This document shows positions 26,014 through 35,252 of a stretch of DNA of 64,000 bases, one piece after another (the first letter of the stretch is position 1; the number at the start of each line of letters is the position of its first letter). The position numbers were made by a program, and so were the translations under genes. The DNA is from Devosia sp. (lineage in GTDB: Bacteria > Pseudomonadota > Alphaproteobacteria > Rhizobiales > Devosiaceae). The stretch covers positions 124,001-188,000 of the forward strand of contig NZ_JAFKHE010000014.1 of NCBI RefSeq assembly GCF_017307495.1, written 5' to 3'. Under the pieces are notes generated by a model. That model did no database searches and was not told where the DNA came from. It saw nothing but the letters and a program-made list of their open reading frames with translations.

Positions 26014-26925
26014 CTATTCGGCGGCGATGGCACGCGGCGCATTCAGCGTCGCAAGCTCTCGGGCCCGGGCGAGGCTCGCCGGCTGCTCGCGCCGGTAGCG
26101 GCTGCCGATCTCCATCATCAGCACCGTCTCGGGTAGGAACGTCAGTTCGCTGAAGATGCGATCCCAGCCGATGTCGCCCCAGCCGAGCGGCATGTGCAGG
26201 TCGCCGATGCCGAGCGCCGTGTTCTCCTGCGGGTGGAAGGCCTTGAAGAAGCCCTGCGGCCGGCCGAACGAGTCATGCACGTGCAGGTGCCCGGCGACCG
26301 GCGCCATCGCCCCGATCTCGGCGAAGAAATCGAGGCCCTTGAAGGTCACTTCGATGTAGGCGTGGGAGAAGTCGATCAGCGCCACCACGTTGGGATGGTT
26401 CACCGCGCGGACGGTCGCCGCGACCTGCGACGGAGTCTGGCGATATTGGCCCGGCTCGGTGGTGAAGATGTTCTCGAGCGCGATGCGCACGCCGTGCGGG
26501 CGGGCGAAATCGGCGACCTCGGTCAGCGCCTCGCGCTCGCGCTCGTCGGCTCCGGCCCAGTCGGCGATCGCATCGGCACGCAGGCTGCCCGAATGCTGGA
26601 CGATGATTTCAGCACCGATCGAGTTGCACACTTCGATCAGCGCCTTGGCGGCGTCGATCTGGTAGCGCTGGGTGACGGGGTCCATGAAGTTGGACGAGAC
26701 CAGCCCGTGCACGGTGTAGCGGAAGTCGAACTGCTGGCAGAGCCCCACCAGCGCCTCGTGCCGCTCGCGGATGATCCGGCCGCCGGCGACGAGGTCGAGG
26801 CTGGTGATTCCGATCTCGACAGTGTCGACGCCCATGTCGGCAAGGGCGCGCATGTCGGCTTCGAGTTCGGTGAACTCGCCATTGTGGGAGCCGACGTTGA
26901 AGCCGGCACCGATGATGTGGGTCAT
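26014..26925 (-). CDS. Sugar phosphate isomerase/epimerase (AP endonuclease-2 TIM barrel)
   Basis: 303-aa xylose-isomerase-like TIM barrel. Conserved metal-ligand stretches are visible: V-E-I-G (about 36), E-N-I-F (about 150), D-F-S-H (about 183), H-V-H-D (about 214) and M-E-I-G near 276. Start ATG 26925 has a good ribosome binding site (CAGGAGAC). Family members isomerise or epimerise keto sugars and inositol intermediates. It lies between the ugp importer and the flavin monooxygenase, 194 bp from the latter. Confidence 0.85.
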   Translation of the reverse strand: MTHIIGAGFNVGSHNGEFTELEADMRALADMGVDTVEIGITSLDLVAGGRIIRERHEALVGLCQQFDFRYTVHGLVSSNFMDPVTQRYQIDAAKALIEVCNSIGAEIIVQHSGSLRADAIADWAGADEREREALTEVADFARPHGVRIALENIFTTEPGQYRQTPSQVAATVRAVNHPNVVALIDFSHAYIEVTFKGLDFFAEIGAMAPVAGHLHVHDSFGRPQGFFKAFHPQENTALGIGDLHMPLGWGDIGWDRIFSELTFLPETVLMMEIGSRYRREQPASLARARELATLNAPRAIAAE

Positions 26926-26998
26926 GCAATGTCTCCTGGGGGTTGCAGGCTGGAAGCGCGTCGGGGCGCGTGCCTCCAGACGCTCTGATGGTTTCGGT

Positions 26999-27076
26999 CG
27001 TCATCCGCGGGCTTCGTCCGCGGACCCGTGGGATGCCGCGGCATCGCTCGGTCCCGGGTCTTCGCCCGGGGATGAC
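26999..27076. repeat. Intergenic palindromic repeat (GTCATC…GATGAC family)
   Basis: Element starting GTCGTCATCCGCGGGCTTCG and ending CGCCCGGGGATGACGG, with internal stems CCGCGG and CCCGGG. It is related to the pair at 18741-18896. It lies between the ugpC stop and the isomerase start, interrupting an otherwise co-oriented run. Confidence 0.6.
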
Positions 27077-27110
27077 GGTGGATGATGGCGGGCGGAGTGC
27101 CCGCCGGCAC

Positions 27111-28187
27111 TCAGTGCGCGATGCGGCGGCCGTTCTCGACCGAGAACAGGTGCAGGGCGTCGGCTTCGAGGCTCAGGTGCACCCGCGTGCCGGACTTGAT
27201 CTCGGCCGTGTCGGTATCGAGAGCCACGATGCGACTACCGTTGGCGTCGGCGTGGATCAGCCGCGACGCGCCGAGCTCCTCGACATAGTCGACCACCGCC
27301 GCGATGGCGCCGTGCGTCTCGGCATGAGTGCGACGTACCGATTCCGGACGCACGCCGAGCACCACCTTCTTGCCGGGCTGGCGCACGCCGTTGAGCTGGC
27401 TGACATTCATCTTGCCGCCCTGGCCGTGCACGAAGTGGCCGTCGGCATCGAACTCGCCCTCGAACAGGTTCATGGCCGGCGAGCCGATGAAGTCGGCAAC
27501 GAACCGGCTGGCCGGGTTGTTGTAAACCTCGGTCGGCTTGCCTATCTGCTCGACATTGCCCGCATTCATGATGATCAGCTTGTCGGCCAGCGTCATCGCC
27601 TCGGTCTGGTCGTGCGTCACGAACACCGAGGTGACGCCGAGGTCGCGATGCAGGCGCCGCACCTCGGCGCGCATGGCGACGCGGAGCTTGGCGTCGAGGT
27701 TCGAGAACGGCTCGTCGAACAGGAACACCTTGGGCTCGCGCACCATGGCACGGGCCATCGCCACGCGCTGGCGCTGGCCGCCCGACAGTTCGCCCGGCCG
27801 GCGGTCGAGGAACGTCTCGAGCGACACCGACTGCGCCACCTTCATGACGCGCGCATCGCGCTCGACCCGGGGCACCTTGGCCACCTTCAGCGAGTAGCCG
27901 ATGTTCTGGCGCACCGTCATGTGCGGGTAGAGCGCATAGTTCTGGAACACCATGGCGCAGCCGCGCTCGCGCGGCTCGAGCTGGTTGACCACCTTGCCGC
28001 CGATGGCGATCTCGCCCGCCGTGATGTCCTCGAGCCCGGCAATCATGCGCAGCAGCGTGGACTTGCCGCAGCCGGACGGCCCGAGGATGACGACGAACTC
28101 GCCCGCCTCGATCTCGACGTCCACGCCGTGGATCACCGGGGTCTTGAGGTAGCTCTTCTTCACGCCCTTGATGGAAATCTGGGACAT
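27111..28187 (-). CDS. ugpC: sn-Glycerol-3-phosphate-type ABC transporter ATP-binding protein UgpC
   Basis: 358-aa ATPase from ATG 28187 ([10 protein letters not shown]); a TTG four codons upstream is less likely. Walker A G-P-S-G-C-G-K-S, signature L-S-G-G-Q-R-Q-R, Walker [12 protein letters not shown] and a C-terminal TOBE domain are all present. It is the last gene of ugpBAEC and energises import of glycerol-3-phosphate or glycerophosphodiesters. It is clearly distinct from the orphan ATPase at 6.8 kb. Confidence 0.9.
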   Translation of the reverse strand: MSQISIKGVKKSYLKTPVIHGVDVEIEAGEFVVILGPSGCGKSTLLRMIAGLEDITAGEIAIGGKVVNQLEPRERGCAMVFQNYALYPHMTVRQNIGYSLKVAKVPRVERDARVMKVAQSVSLETFLDRRPGELSGGQRQRVAMARAMVREPKVFLFDEPFSNLDAKLRVAMRAEVRRLHRDLGVTSVFVTHDQTEAMTLADKLIIMNAGNVEQIGKPTEVYNNPASRFVADFIGSPAMNLFEGEFDADGHFVHGQGGKMNVSQLNGVRQPGKKVVLGVRPESVRRTHAETHGAIAAVVDYVEELGASRLIHADANGSRIVALDTDTAEIKSGTRVHLSLEADALHLFSVENGRRIAH

Positions 28188-28199
28188 CGGTCTATCCAA

Positions 28200-29117
28200 T
28201 CACTTGTCGCGGGAAATGAGGCCGCGCACGAACCAGCGCTGCATGAAGGCAACGACGAGCAGTGGCGGCAGCATGATGATGAGGGCGCCCGCCATGGTGA
28301 CGTTCCAGTCGGGCGTGCCGTTCTGTGCCGGGATCAGCGCCTTGAGCTGCATCACCACGGTGCCGAAATTGGCCCGGTCGGTGGTGATCAGCAGCGGCCA
28401 CAGGTACTGGTTCCAGCTCGACACGAACATGATGGTGGCGAGCGCCAGCATGTTGGTGCGGCTCAGGGGCAGCAGCACGTCGAAGAAGAACTCGATCGGC
28501 CGCGCTCCATCCATCTTGCTGGCCTCGACCAGCTCGTCCGGAATGGTCATGAAGAACTGCCGGTAGAGGAACGTACCGGTCGCGGTCGCGACCAGCGGCA
28601 GGATCAGGCCGGTATAGGAGTTGAGCAGGTTCCAGTTGAGCGTCACCTGGATGCCGCTCACCGCATTGACCAGCCAGCTGATGCCGAGCGTGTCGAGGAT
28701 CACCTGGAACGGCAGCAGCGCGTTGGCGGCAATCGCATAGGTCGGCACGATGCGCACTTCGAGCGGCAGCATCAGGGTGATGAAGATCAGCCAGAAGCTG
28801 ATCATCCGGCCGCGGAAGTTGAAGAACACGATGGCGAAGGCCGAAAGCGAGGCCAGCGTGATCTTGCCGACGGTGACGCCCACGGCGACGATCAGGCTGT
28901 TGAGCATCTTGGGGCCGAGGTCGGCCCGGGCCCAGGCTGCCGAGAGGTTCTCCCACAGGTGACTGGACGGCATCAGGCTGATGGGCACCTGGCTCACTTC
29001 CTGCAGCGACTGGCTGCCGGCCACCAGCGTGATCCAGAACGGGATCACGACCAGGAACGCGCCTATCGCCATGGCGAGGTAGGTAAGGAAGTCGAAGACG
29101 GGCGAGCGCTCGATCAT
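28200..29117 (-). CDS. ugpE: ABC transporter permease UgpE
   Basis: 305-aa inner-membrane permease of the carbohydrate CUT1 class. About six membrane segments; the cytoplasmic coupling loop E-A-S-K-M-D-G-A-R-P lies near residue 200. The N-terminus MIERSPVFDFLTYLAM and residues T-L-V-A-G-S-Q-S are typical of UgpE. It pairs with UgpA to form the channel. ugpC follows 12 nt after its stop. Confidence 0.88.
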   Translation of the reverse strand: MIERSPVFDFLTYLAMAIGAFLVVIPFWITLVAGSQSLQEVSQVPISLMPSSHLWENLSAAWARADLGPKMLNSLIVAVGVTVGKITLASLSAFAIVFFNFRGRMISFWLIFITLMLPLEVRIVPTYAIAANALLPFQVILDTLGISWLVNAVSGIQVTLNWNLLNSYTGLILPLVATATGTFLYRQFFMTIPDELVEASKMDGARPIEFFFDVLLPLSRTNMLALATIMFVSSWNQYLWPLLITTDRANFGTVVMQLKALIPAQNGTPDWNVTMAGALIIMLPPLLVVAFMQRWFVRGLISRDK

Positions 29118-29127
29118 GGCTCTATCC

Positions 29128-30012
29128 TCAATTGTAGTGGACGCGGCGTTCGACCCATTTGAACTGGACGAACGTGAGCCCGATGACGAGCAGCATGAGG
29201 ATGATCGACTGGGCGGCGGCGCCCGAGTAGTCGAGGCCTTTGAACCCGTCGAAATAGATCTTGTAGACCATCACTTCGGTCTGCCCGATCGGTCCACCCT
29301 CGGTCATCGTGTCGATGAGGCCGAAGCTGTCGGTGAAGCTCGAGATGATGTTCATGATGAGCAGGAAGAACGCCGTCGGCGCGATCAGCGGCAGTTGCAG
29401 GTCGAGCATGCGGCGGAACGGGCGCGCGCCATCCATGGCCCCGGCTTCCGAGATGGAGCGCGGGATCATCTGCAGGGCGGCGAGGAAGAAGATGAAGTTG
29501 TAGCCGATGCCCAGCCAGGCATGGCAGACGATCACCATGGCGAGCGCGTGCCAGCCATTGGTCGCCGGATCCCAGATCCCCGGCCAGACCTGGTTGATCG
29601 AGCCGATCAGCCCCGATTCCGGCGCAAAGATGAAGCGGAAGGCGACACCCGCGGCCGGAGCCGCGATGGCGTAGGGCCACACGAAGATCGACTGGAAGAA
29701 CTTGGTGCCCTTGAGCGAGCGGTCGACGAAGGCGGCCAGCGTCAGCGCGATCGCCATCGAGAGCCCGGTCGTCACCATCGCATAGAGGCCGGAGCGCAGC
29801 ACGGTGCCCCAGTATTCGCGATCCCGGAAGATGGAGATGAAGTTGTCGAACCAGACCCAGCTGTTGCCGCCACCCCAGGGCTGCTCGAGCGTGAACGCCC
29901 AGTACAGCGCCTGCGACGTCGGCCAGTAGAAGAAAACCAGGACCAGCAGCAGCTGTGGCGCAAGCAGCAGCCAGGGCAGCATCGGGTTCTTGTAGTAAGC
30001 GCGTCGTTCCAT
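29128..30012 (-). CDS. ugpA: ABC transporter permease UgpA
   Basis: 294-aa CUT1-class permease from ATG 30012 (MERRAYYKNP); an in-frame upstream start would add an unconserved tail. Membrane segments run through the protein, and the coupling loop E-A-G-A-M-D-G-A-R-P lies near residue 200. It forms the transport channel with UgpE. The gene ends 10 nt before ugpE. Confidence 0.88.
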   Translation of the reverse strand: MERRAYYKNPMLPWLLLAPQLLLVLVFFYWPTSQALYWAFTLEQPWGGGNSWVWFDNFISIFRDREYWGTVLRSGLYAMVTTGLSMAIALTLAAFVDRSLKGTKFFQSIFVWPYAIAAPAAGVAFRFIFAPESGLIGSINQVWPGIWDPATNGWHALAMVIVCHAWLGIGYNFIFFLAALQMIPRSISEAGAMDGARPFRRMLDLQLPLIAPTAFFLLIMNIISSFTDSFGLIDTMTEGGPIGQTEVMVYKIYFDGFKGLDYSGAAAQSIILMLLVIGLTFVQFKWVERRVHYN

Positions 30013-30085
30013 CGTCCCATCCGCCCCAGGGGAAACAGTGCACGGGCGGCCACGCGGGCTGCCCGTGCACTCAGTCACTCAACGA

Positions 30086-31423
30086 TCAGAGCAGGCTCTT
30101 GCCGGCATAGGTCGCTTCGAAGCGACGCAGGACTTCGTTGCCCTTGGCATCGAACTCTTCGAGCGCCTGCTGCGCCGGCACGTTGTTGAACAGCACCGAC
30201 TGGATGGTCTTGACCATCTCGGCCCGGATCGACGGGTAGCCGCCCAGGCGGATGCCGCGGGTGTTCTCGCCGGCCGGCATGGTCAGCGAGGCAATGGCGA
30301 GCTCGCGGCCCTTGTACGGAGCGGCGTCGTAGAAGCCCTTGGCCTTCATGGCCTCGAAGCCCGTGTTGGTCACCGGGATGTAGCCGGTCACGGTCGACCA
30401 CCACTCGGCCTGTGCCGGCTCGGCGAGGAAGTTGTAGAACGCCGCGGCGCCCTTGTATTCCTCGGCCGACTTGCCCTTCAGCGTCCACAGCGAAGCGCCG
30501 CCGACGAGCGAGTTGGTGCGCTCGAAGCCTTCGAGCATCGGCAGCATGGCGACGGTCCAGTGCACGCCGTCCTTGGCCTGCTTGCTGAACGTGCCGTGGT
30601 CGGCGATCGAGGACGAGGTGATCTGGCACTTGCCGTTGACGAAGGCGTCGTTGGCGGTCTCGCCGGCATCCTTGGACTTATGGATGAAGAGACCTTCGTC
30701 ATACATCTTCTTGATCCAGGCCAGCTGGTCGACGAACTTGCCCTTGGAGACGACCAGTTCGGCGTCGAGGCCGCCGAAGCCGTTGCCCTTGGTGGCGATC
30801 GGCTGGTTGTGGATGGCCGAGAACTGCTCGAACCACTGCCAGGCGCCGGCCGGGTCGAACGCGACCGGGCAATCGTAGCCGGCGGCCTTCATCTTGCGGG
30901 CCACGTCCTCGACCTGGGTCCAGGTCGTCGGGGTGCCTTCAAAGCCCACCTTCGCCAGCGCGTCGGTGTTGTAGTAGATGACGGCGGTCGAGGAGTTGAA
31001 CGGCATCGACAGCAGCTCGCCCTTGCTGGTCGAGTAGTACGAGGCGATACCGGAGAAGTAGTTGGTCCAGTCGATCTGGAAGCCGTTGTCCGCCATCAGC
31101 TGGCCGACCGGGATGAAGGCGTCCGACAGCATCAGGTCGAGCGTGCCGGCGTCGAAGATCTGGGTGATGGTCGGCTGCTTGTTGGCGCGGAAGGCCGCGA
31201 TCGTGTTCTGCAGGTTGTTGTCGTAGTTGTCCTGGCTCACGCAGACGATCTCGTAGTCGGGCTGCGACTCGTTGAAGGTCTTGCACATCTCCTGGATGCG
31301 CTCGCTGAGGTCGCCCGACAGGCCGTACCAGAATTCGAACTTGGTCGCGGCGGCGGCGGGGGAGCCCACGAAGGTGAGCGCAGTCGCAGCCAGAGCCGCG
31401 CTGAGCAGCCAGTTGGTTTTCAT
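30086..31423 (-). CDS. ugpB: sn-Glycerol-3-phosphate-binding protein UgpB
   Basis: 445-aa extracellular solute-binding protein (family 1) with a Sec signal peptide ending S-P-A-A-A-A (about residues 21-26). Segments F-W-Y-G-L-S-G near the mature start, Q-P-T-I-T-Q-I-F-D-A-G-T and M-P-F-N-S-S-T match UgpB of enterobacteria, which binds glycerol-3-phosphate and glycerophosphocholine. Start ATG 31423. A tandem Pho box upstream supports phosphate-starvation control of the whole ugpBAEC operon. Confidence 0.88.
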   Translation of the reverse strand: MKTNWLLSAALAATALTFVGSPAAAATKFEFWYGLSGDLSERIQEMCKTFNESQPDYEIVCVSQDNYDNNLQNTIAAFRANKQPTITQIFDAGTLDLMLSDAFIPVGQLMADNGFQIDWTNYFSGIASYYSTSKGELLSMPFNSSTAVIYYNTDALAKVGFEGTPTTWTQVEDVARKMKAAGYDCPVAFDPAGAWQWFEQFSAIHNQPIATKGNGFGGLDAELVVSKGKFVDQLAWIKKMYDEGLFIHKSKDAGETANDAFVNGKCQITSSSIADHGTFSKQAKDGVHWTVAMLPMLEGFERTNSLVGGASLWTLKGKSAEEYKGAAAFYNFLAEPAQAEWWSTVTGYIPVTNTGFEAMKAKGFYDAAPYKGRELAIASLTMPAGENTRGIRLGGYPSIRAEMVKTIQSVLFNNVPAQQALEEFDAKGNEVLRRFEATYAGKSLL

Positions 31424-31751
31424 CTCAAAGGTCTCCGAGGAAAGTGAAATGCCGATCGATTTCTCGAGCGGCGGCACTCCTAGTCGGTCACCTTGACGAT
31501 TGGATTTCAGGGCGGTGAAGCTCCCATGACGAGCCGATGACAGAATTATGTCAGCCCGCCCGGCAGGCCGAAAACGCCTTTGCAGGGAGGCACTTGGGGG
31601 AGACGCGGCCCGGCAAGCGGCCTCGCGGTTGGCTGTGCAGGAAACCCGTCGGCCCGTGCGCCGCCCGGTCTGCGGCCGGGTCCGGCACTTCGGCGCGAGA
31701 CGTCGGGCGCCGTTGTCGATAGGCTCGCCGCACACGACATGTGGAGGCAAC
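31424..31751. other. Divergent promoter region ugpB / sdaA (328 bp)
   Basis: No gene is apparent. The ugpB-side half is less GC-rich and contains the PhoB-type repeats at 31526-31554. The sdaA-side half (31560-31750) is GC-rich with several short inverted repeats, for example in GGCCCGTGCGCCGCCCGGTC. I looked for the conserved core of a glycine riboswitch there and did not find it. The sdaA ribosome binding site GTGGAGG is at 31741-31747. Confidence 0.6.
31526..31554 (-). promoter_or_regulatory. Tandem Pho box upstream of ugpB
   Basis: On the minus strand the 18-mer CTGACATAATTCTGTCAT (31554-31537) matches the PhoB consensus CTGTCAT-N4-CTGTCAT with one mismatch in the half-sites. A third half-site (GTCAT at 31530-31526) follows, all 11 bp apart. 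The box is 114-131 bp upstream of the ugpB start. Confidence 0.8.
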
Positions 31752-33143
31752 ATGTTCCTTTCCGTATTCGACGTCTTCAAGATCGGCATCGGCCCCTCGA
31801 GTTCCCACACGATGGGGCCGATGACGGCCGCCAACCGCTTCCTCGACGAGATCCTGGCTGGCGACTGGCCGCGGCCACGCCAGGCGACAGTCGCGGCGCT
31901 GAAGGTGAGCCTGCATGGTTCGCTCGCCTTCACCGGCGTCGGGCACGGCACCGGCCGCGCCGTGGTCCTCGGCCTGTGCGGCCTCGCCCCCGACAGCGTC
32001 GATCCCGACCGGACGGACGCGACCATCGCCGCCGTCGAAGCCGAAGGCCTGGTGCATCCGCCCGGCCACCCCGCCTACCGCTTCCGCCCCGCGCACGACC
32101 TTGTCTACGACCGATCGAACCGCCTGCCCGGCCACGCCAACGGGCTGCAGTTCTTCGCCCTAGACGCGGACGGCACGCTGCTGCTGCGCCGCATCTACTA
32201 TTCGATCGGCGGCGGCTTCGTCGTCAGCGAAGCCGAGCTCGCGCGCGGCCCCGCCGCAGCGGAGGCGGCGGACGTGCCCTATCCGTTCGAGAACGCCGCG
32301 CAGATGCTCGAGATGGCCGCCAGCTCCGGCCTCTCGATCGCCCAGATGAAGCGCGCCAACGAGGAGGCGCGGATCGGGCGCAAGGCGCTGGACGCCGGCC
32401 TCGACCGCATCTGGGAGGCCATGGATGGCTGCATCCGGCGCGGACTCGCGACCGACGGGCAGTTGCCCGGAGACCTCAGGGTGAACCGCCGCGCCCGGGC
32501 CATCCACACCCAGCTCGAGCAGCAATGGCAGCGCAACGAACTCGGCCCCTTCGCCGGCAATGACTGGCTTGGCGTCTATGCCATGGCGGTGAACGAGGAG
32601 AACGCCGCCGGCGGCCGCGTCGTCACCGCCCCCACCAACGGGGCGGCTGGCGTCATCCCCGCCGTGCTCAAGCACCACGCCACCTTCGCCACCGGCGCTA
32701 CCCGCGCGTCCATCCGCGACATGCTGCTCACCGCCGCCGCCATTGGCGGCATCATCAAGCACAATGCCTCGATCTCGGGCGCCGAGGTCGGTTGCCAGGG
32801 CGAGGTCGGCTCGGCTTCGGCCATGGCCGCTGCGGCGCTGTGTGCTGCCATGGGCGGCACCCCGGCCCAGGTCGAGAACGCCGCCGAGATCGCGCTCGAG
32901 CACCATCTTGGCATGACCTGCGACCCGGTGGCCGGGTTGGTGCAGATCCCGTGTATCGAGCGCAATGCCTTCGGCGCCGTGAAGGCGGTGACCGCCGCGT
33001 CGCTGGCACTCAAGGGCGACGGCACGCACAAGGTCTCGCTCGACGTCTGCGTCGAGACGATGCGCCAGACCGGCCATGACATGAGCGAGCGCTACAAGGA
33101 GACCAGCCAGGCTGGCCTCGCCGTCAACGTCGTCGCCTGTTGA
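31752..33143 (+). CDS. sdaA: L-serine ammonia-lyase (single-chain, iron-sulfur type)
   Basis: 463-aa enzyme converting L-serine to pyruvate and ammonia. Start ATG 31752 follows a GGAGG ribosome binding site. The N-terminal beta domain carries G-I-G-P-S-S-S-H-T (about 13-21), which helps bind substrate. The alpha domain carries the cluster cysteines in [10 protein letters not shown] and [14 protein letters not shown], plus T-A-P-T-N-G-A-A-G. It is the fused single-chain form. It is convergent with the next sugar transporter locus. Confidence 0.95.
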   Translation: MFLSVFDVFKIGIGPSSSHTMGPMTAANRFLDEILAGDWPRPRQATVAALKVSLHGSLAFTGVGHGTGRAVVLGLCGLAPDSVDPDRTDATIAAVEAEGLVHPPGHPAYRFRPAHDLVYDRSNRLPGHANGLQFFALDADGTLLLRRIYYSIGGGFVVSEAELARGPAAAEAADVPYPFENAAQMLEMAASSGLSIAQMKRANEEARIGRKALDAGLDRIWEAMDGCIRRGLATDGQLPGDLRVNRRARAIHTQLEQQWQRNELGPFAGNDWLGVYAMAVNEENAAGGRVVTAPTNGAAGVIPAVLKHHATFATGATRASIRDMLLTAAAIGGIIKHNASISGAEVGCQGEVGSASAMAAAALCAAMGGTPAQVENAAEIALEHHLGMTCDPVAGLVQIPCIERNAFGAVKAVTAASLALKGDGTHKVSLDVCVETMRQTGHDMSERYKETSQAGLAVNVVAC

Positions 33144-33172
33144 GCGGCGAACGTCCGGCAGCGCCGGGAGGA

Positions 33173-33202
33173 GGCGGGCCCCTGCCGACGCCGGAGCCCG
33201 CC
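33173..33202. terminator. Hairpin between convergent sdaA and sugar-binding protein genes
   Basis: Inverted repeat GGCGGGC (33173-33179) with GCCCGCC (33196-33202), with further GC pairing inside. No clear U-run on either strand, so terminator function is tentative. Confidence 0.4.
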
Positions 33203-33209
33203 CGTCAGG

Positions 33210-34208
33210 TCAGAAGTTGAACTGATCGATATTGTCGGCGTTGAACGTGGTCAGTTCCGCCTGGGTATTGATCGAGTTGTTGGCGTTGATCGTGATCTTG
33301 CCCAGGTTCGGCACCTCGAAGGTCGAGCCGACCTCGTTCTTGATCGAGCCGTCGAGCACACCGAGCGCGAAGTGCACGGCGAGCCAGCCCTCGTTGTACG
33401 GCGACCACAGCTGGAAGGCCTTCACCGTGCCGTCCTTGATGAAGTCGCGCATCTCGCTGGGCAGGCCGAGGCCGGTGACATGCACCTTGTCGGCGATACC
33501 GCGCGACTGCACCACCTGCGCCGCGGCGGCGATACCTACCGTGGTCGGGGCGATGACGCCCTTGAGGTCGGGGTAGTTGGAGAGCAGAGCTTCCATCTCG
33601 GTGGTCGACTTCTCGGGCTGGTCGTCACCGTAGACGGTCGCCACCAGCTTCATCTTGGCATACTTGGGATCGTTCTTGAGCGTGTCGTTCATGCCCACGA
33701 TCCACTTGTTCTGGTCGGGAGCCTCGGTGGTGGCCGACAGGATGGCGATCTCGCCCTCGTAGCCGATCAGCGAGCCGACCATCTCGACCTGGTCGCGGCC
33801 GACGATGTCGAAGTTCACCGGCAGGATGGTCGCGTCGCGGTGGCTCTCGTTGCCGGTCAGGTCGCCGTTCACGGTCAGCACCAGGATGCCCTTGGCGCGG
33901 GCGTCATCGAGCACCTGGTTCAGCGCGTCGGGGCTGTTGGGCGCGATGCCGATCACGTTCACGCCGCGCTGGATCTGCGCCTCGATGAACGGGATCTGCG
34001 AGGTCGCCTCGGCCGTCGCCGGGGCCACGAACTCGAACTCGCAGCCCTTGGCCTTGCAGGCGTCCTGGAACCCGCCGGTGATCGAATCGAAATACGGATT
34101 GCCGGTGTTCTTGCCGATATAGACGATCTTGACCGGATCGGCGGCGAGCGCCGCGCCCGCCAGCGCGATGCCGGCGGCAAGGCCGAGCAGCAGGGATTTC
34201 TTGAGCAC
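33210..34208 (-). CDS. Sugar ABC transporter substrate-binding protein (rhamnose/autoinducer-2 type)
   Basis: 332-aa periplasmic binding protein of the RbsB/LsrB/RhaS class. The start is GTG 34208 with a strong GAGGAGGAAG ribosome binding site. A signal peptide (about 1-22) ends A-A-L-A-A-D. The mature N-terminus V-K-I-V-Y-I-G-K-N-T-G-N-P-Y-F-D and the segment G-I-A-P-N-S-P-D-A-L are typical of the family that binds pyranose/furanose sugars. Rhizobial rhaS is a close match by pattern. The following permeases, ATPase and a rhamnonate dehydratase nearby support L-rhamnose or a related deoxysugar as ligand. Confidence 0.82.
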   Translation of the reverse strand: MLKKSLLLGLAAGIALAGAALAADPVKIVYIGKNTGNPYFDSITGGFQDACKAKGCEFEFVAPATAEATSQIPFIEAQIQRGVNVIGIAPNSPDALNQVLDDARAKGILVLTVNGDLTGNESHRDATILPVNFDIVGRDQVEMVGSLIGYEGEIAILSATTEAPDQNKWIVGMNDTLKNDPKYAKMKLVATVYGDDQPEKSTTEMEALLSNYPDLKGVIAPTTVGIAAAAQVVQSRGIADKVHVTGLGLPSEMRDFIKDGTVKAFQLWSPYNEGWLAVHFALGVLDGSIKNEVGSTFEVPNLGKITINANNSINTQAELTTFNADNIDQFNF

Positions 34209-34253
34209 GTCTTCCTCCTCATGTGATGCCGGTGGGTCCGGCGGAAACGCCCG

Positions 34254-35252
34254 CTACCTCTGCGTGCGGGAATAGATGAAGTTCGTTGCGATGATCGAGA
34301 CGACGAGCAGGATGCCGAGCACCACCAGTTGCACCGCCGGCAGCACGTTGGCGACGATCATCCCGGTGGAGACCAGCACCAGCAGCCAGGCGGCGAGGAA
34401 CGTGCCGAGGATGGTGCCGCGCCCGCCAAAGATGTAGGTGCCGCCCAGCATGGCCATCAGCACCATCTGCAGTTCCCCACCCAGCCCCAGGTCGTAGCGG
34501 ACCGAGCCCAGCCGCGAGGCGGTCATCATCCCCGCCGTCGCCGACACCAGCCCGACGGCGAGGAACAGCCCGAACTTGATGCGCGCGCTGCGGATGCCGG
34601 CGTGCCGGGCCGCCACCTCGTTGGTGCCGATCTGATAGATCTGCCGCCCCACGATGGTCCGGCTCAGCAAGAAGCCGAGGGCCAGCGCCAGCACGATGAA
34701 GATCACCACCGGCAGCGGCACGCCGAGGACCATGATCTTGTCCACCCCGATGAACCACTCCGGCACCCGGATCGACTTGTCGCCGGCGATGATCTGCGCC
34801 AGCCCGCGATAGAGCGTGAGCGTGCCGATGGTGACGATGATCGAGGGCAGTTGCAGCCCGATAACCATGAGCCCGTTGAACGCCCCCATGGCGAGCCCCG
34901 CGGCGAGCCCGACCGCCACCGCCGCCGGGACGGGCAGTCCCGCCTGCTGCAGCCAGGCAAAGACGCAGGCCGAAAGCGCCATGTTCGCCGCCGGCGACAG
35001 GTCGATCTCGCCGGCGATGATCACCATGGTGAGCACCAGCGCGACGATGGCGAACTCCGCGTAGAGCGTGAAGCTGCGCAGGATGTACGAGATGTCGAGG
35101 AAGAAGGGCGACAGCCACGCGCCGGCAAAGACCGCCAGCACCAGCAGCGCGAGAGTCATCGTCTCGGGGCGGATCAGCAACACCTGCCAGGCCGGGCGCG
35201 GCGGCGCGGCTTCCTGTGCGCTCGGGGCCGACTGCAGGTCCGACGCACTCAT
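34254..35252 (-). CDS. Sugar ABC transporter permease (rhaQ-like)
   Basis: 332-aa inner-membrane permease of the monosaccharide CUT2 class, about eight to ten membrane segments. ATG 35252 ([10 protein letters not shown]) overlaps the stop of the preceding permease as ATGA; the frame reading further upstream is a shadow. The segment [13 protein letters not shown] (about 97-109) and [12 protein letters not shown] matching RbsC/RhaP families are visible. Confidence 0.85.
   Translation of the reverse strand: MSASDLQSAPSAQEAAPPRPAWQVLLIRPETMTLALLVLAVFAGAWLSPFFLDISYILRSFTLYAEFAIVALVLTMVIIAGEIDLSPAANMALSACVFAWLQQAGLPVPAAVAVGLAAGLAMGAFNGLMVIGLQLPSIIVTIGTLTLYRGLAQIIAGDKSIRVPEWFIGVDKIMVLGVPLPVVIFIVLALALGFLLSRTIVGRQIYQIGTNEVAARHAGIRSARIKFGLFLAVGLVSATAGMMTASRLGSVRYDLGLGGELQMVLMAMLGGTYIFGGRGTILGTFLAAWLLVLVSTGMIVANVLPAVQLVVLGILLVVSIIATNFIYSRTQR

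Noticed and set aside
26943-29162. 739-aa plus-strand frame opposite ugpC/ugpE
   Set aside because: Antisense shadow; it runs through an intergenic repeat and two motif-bearing genes.
31560-31751. Glycine riboswitch or other leader RNA before sdaA
   Set aside because: GC-rich with small inverted repeats, but the conserved glycine-aptamer core is absent.
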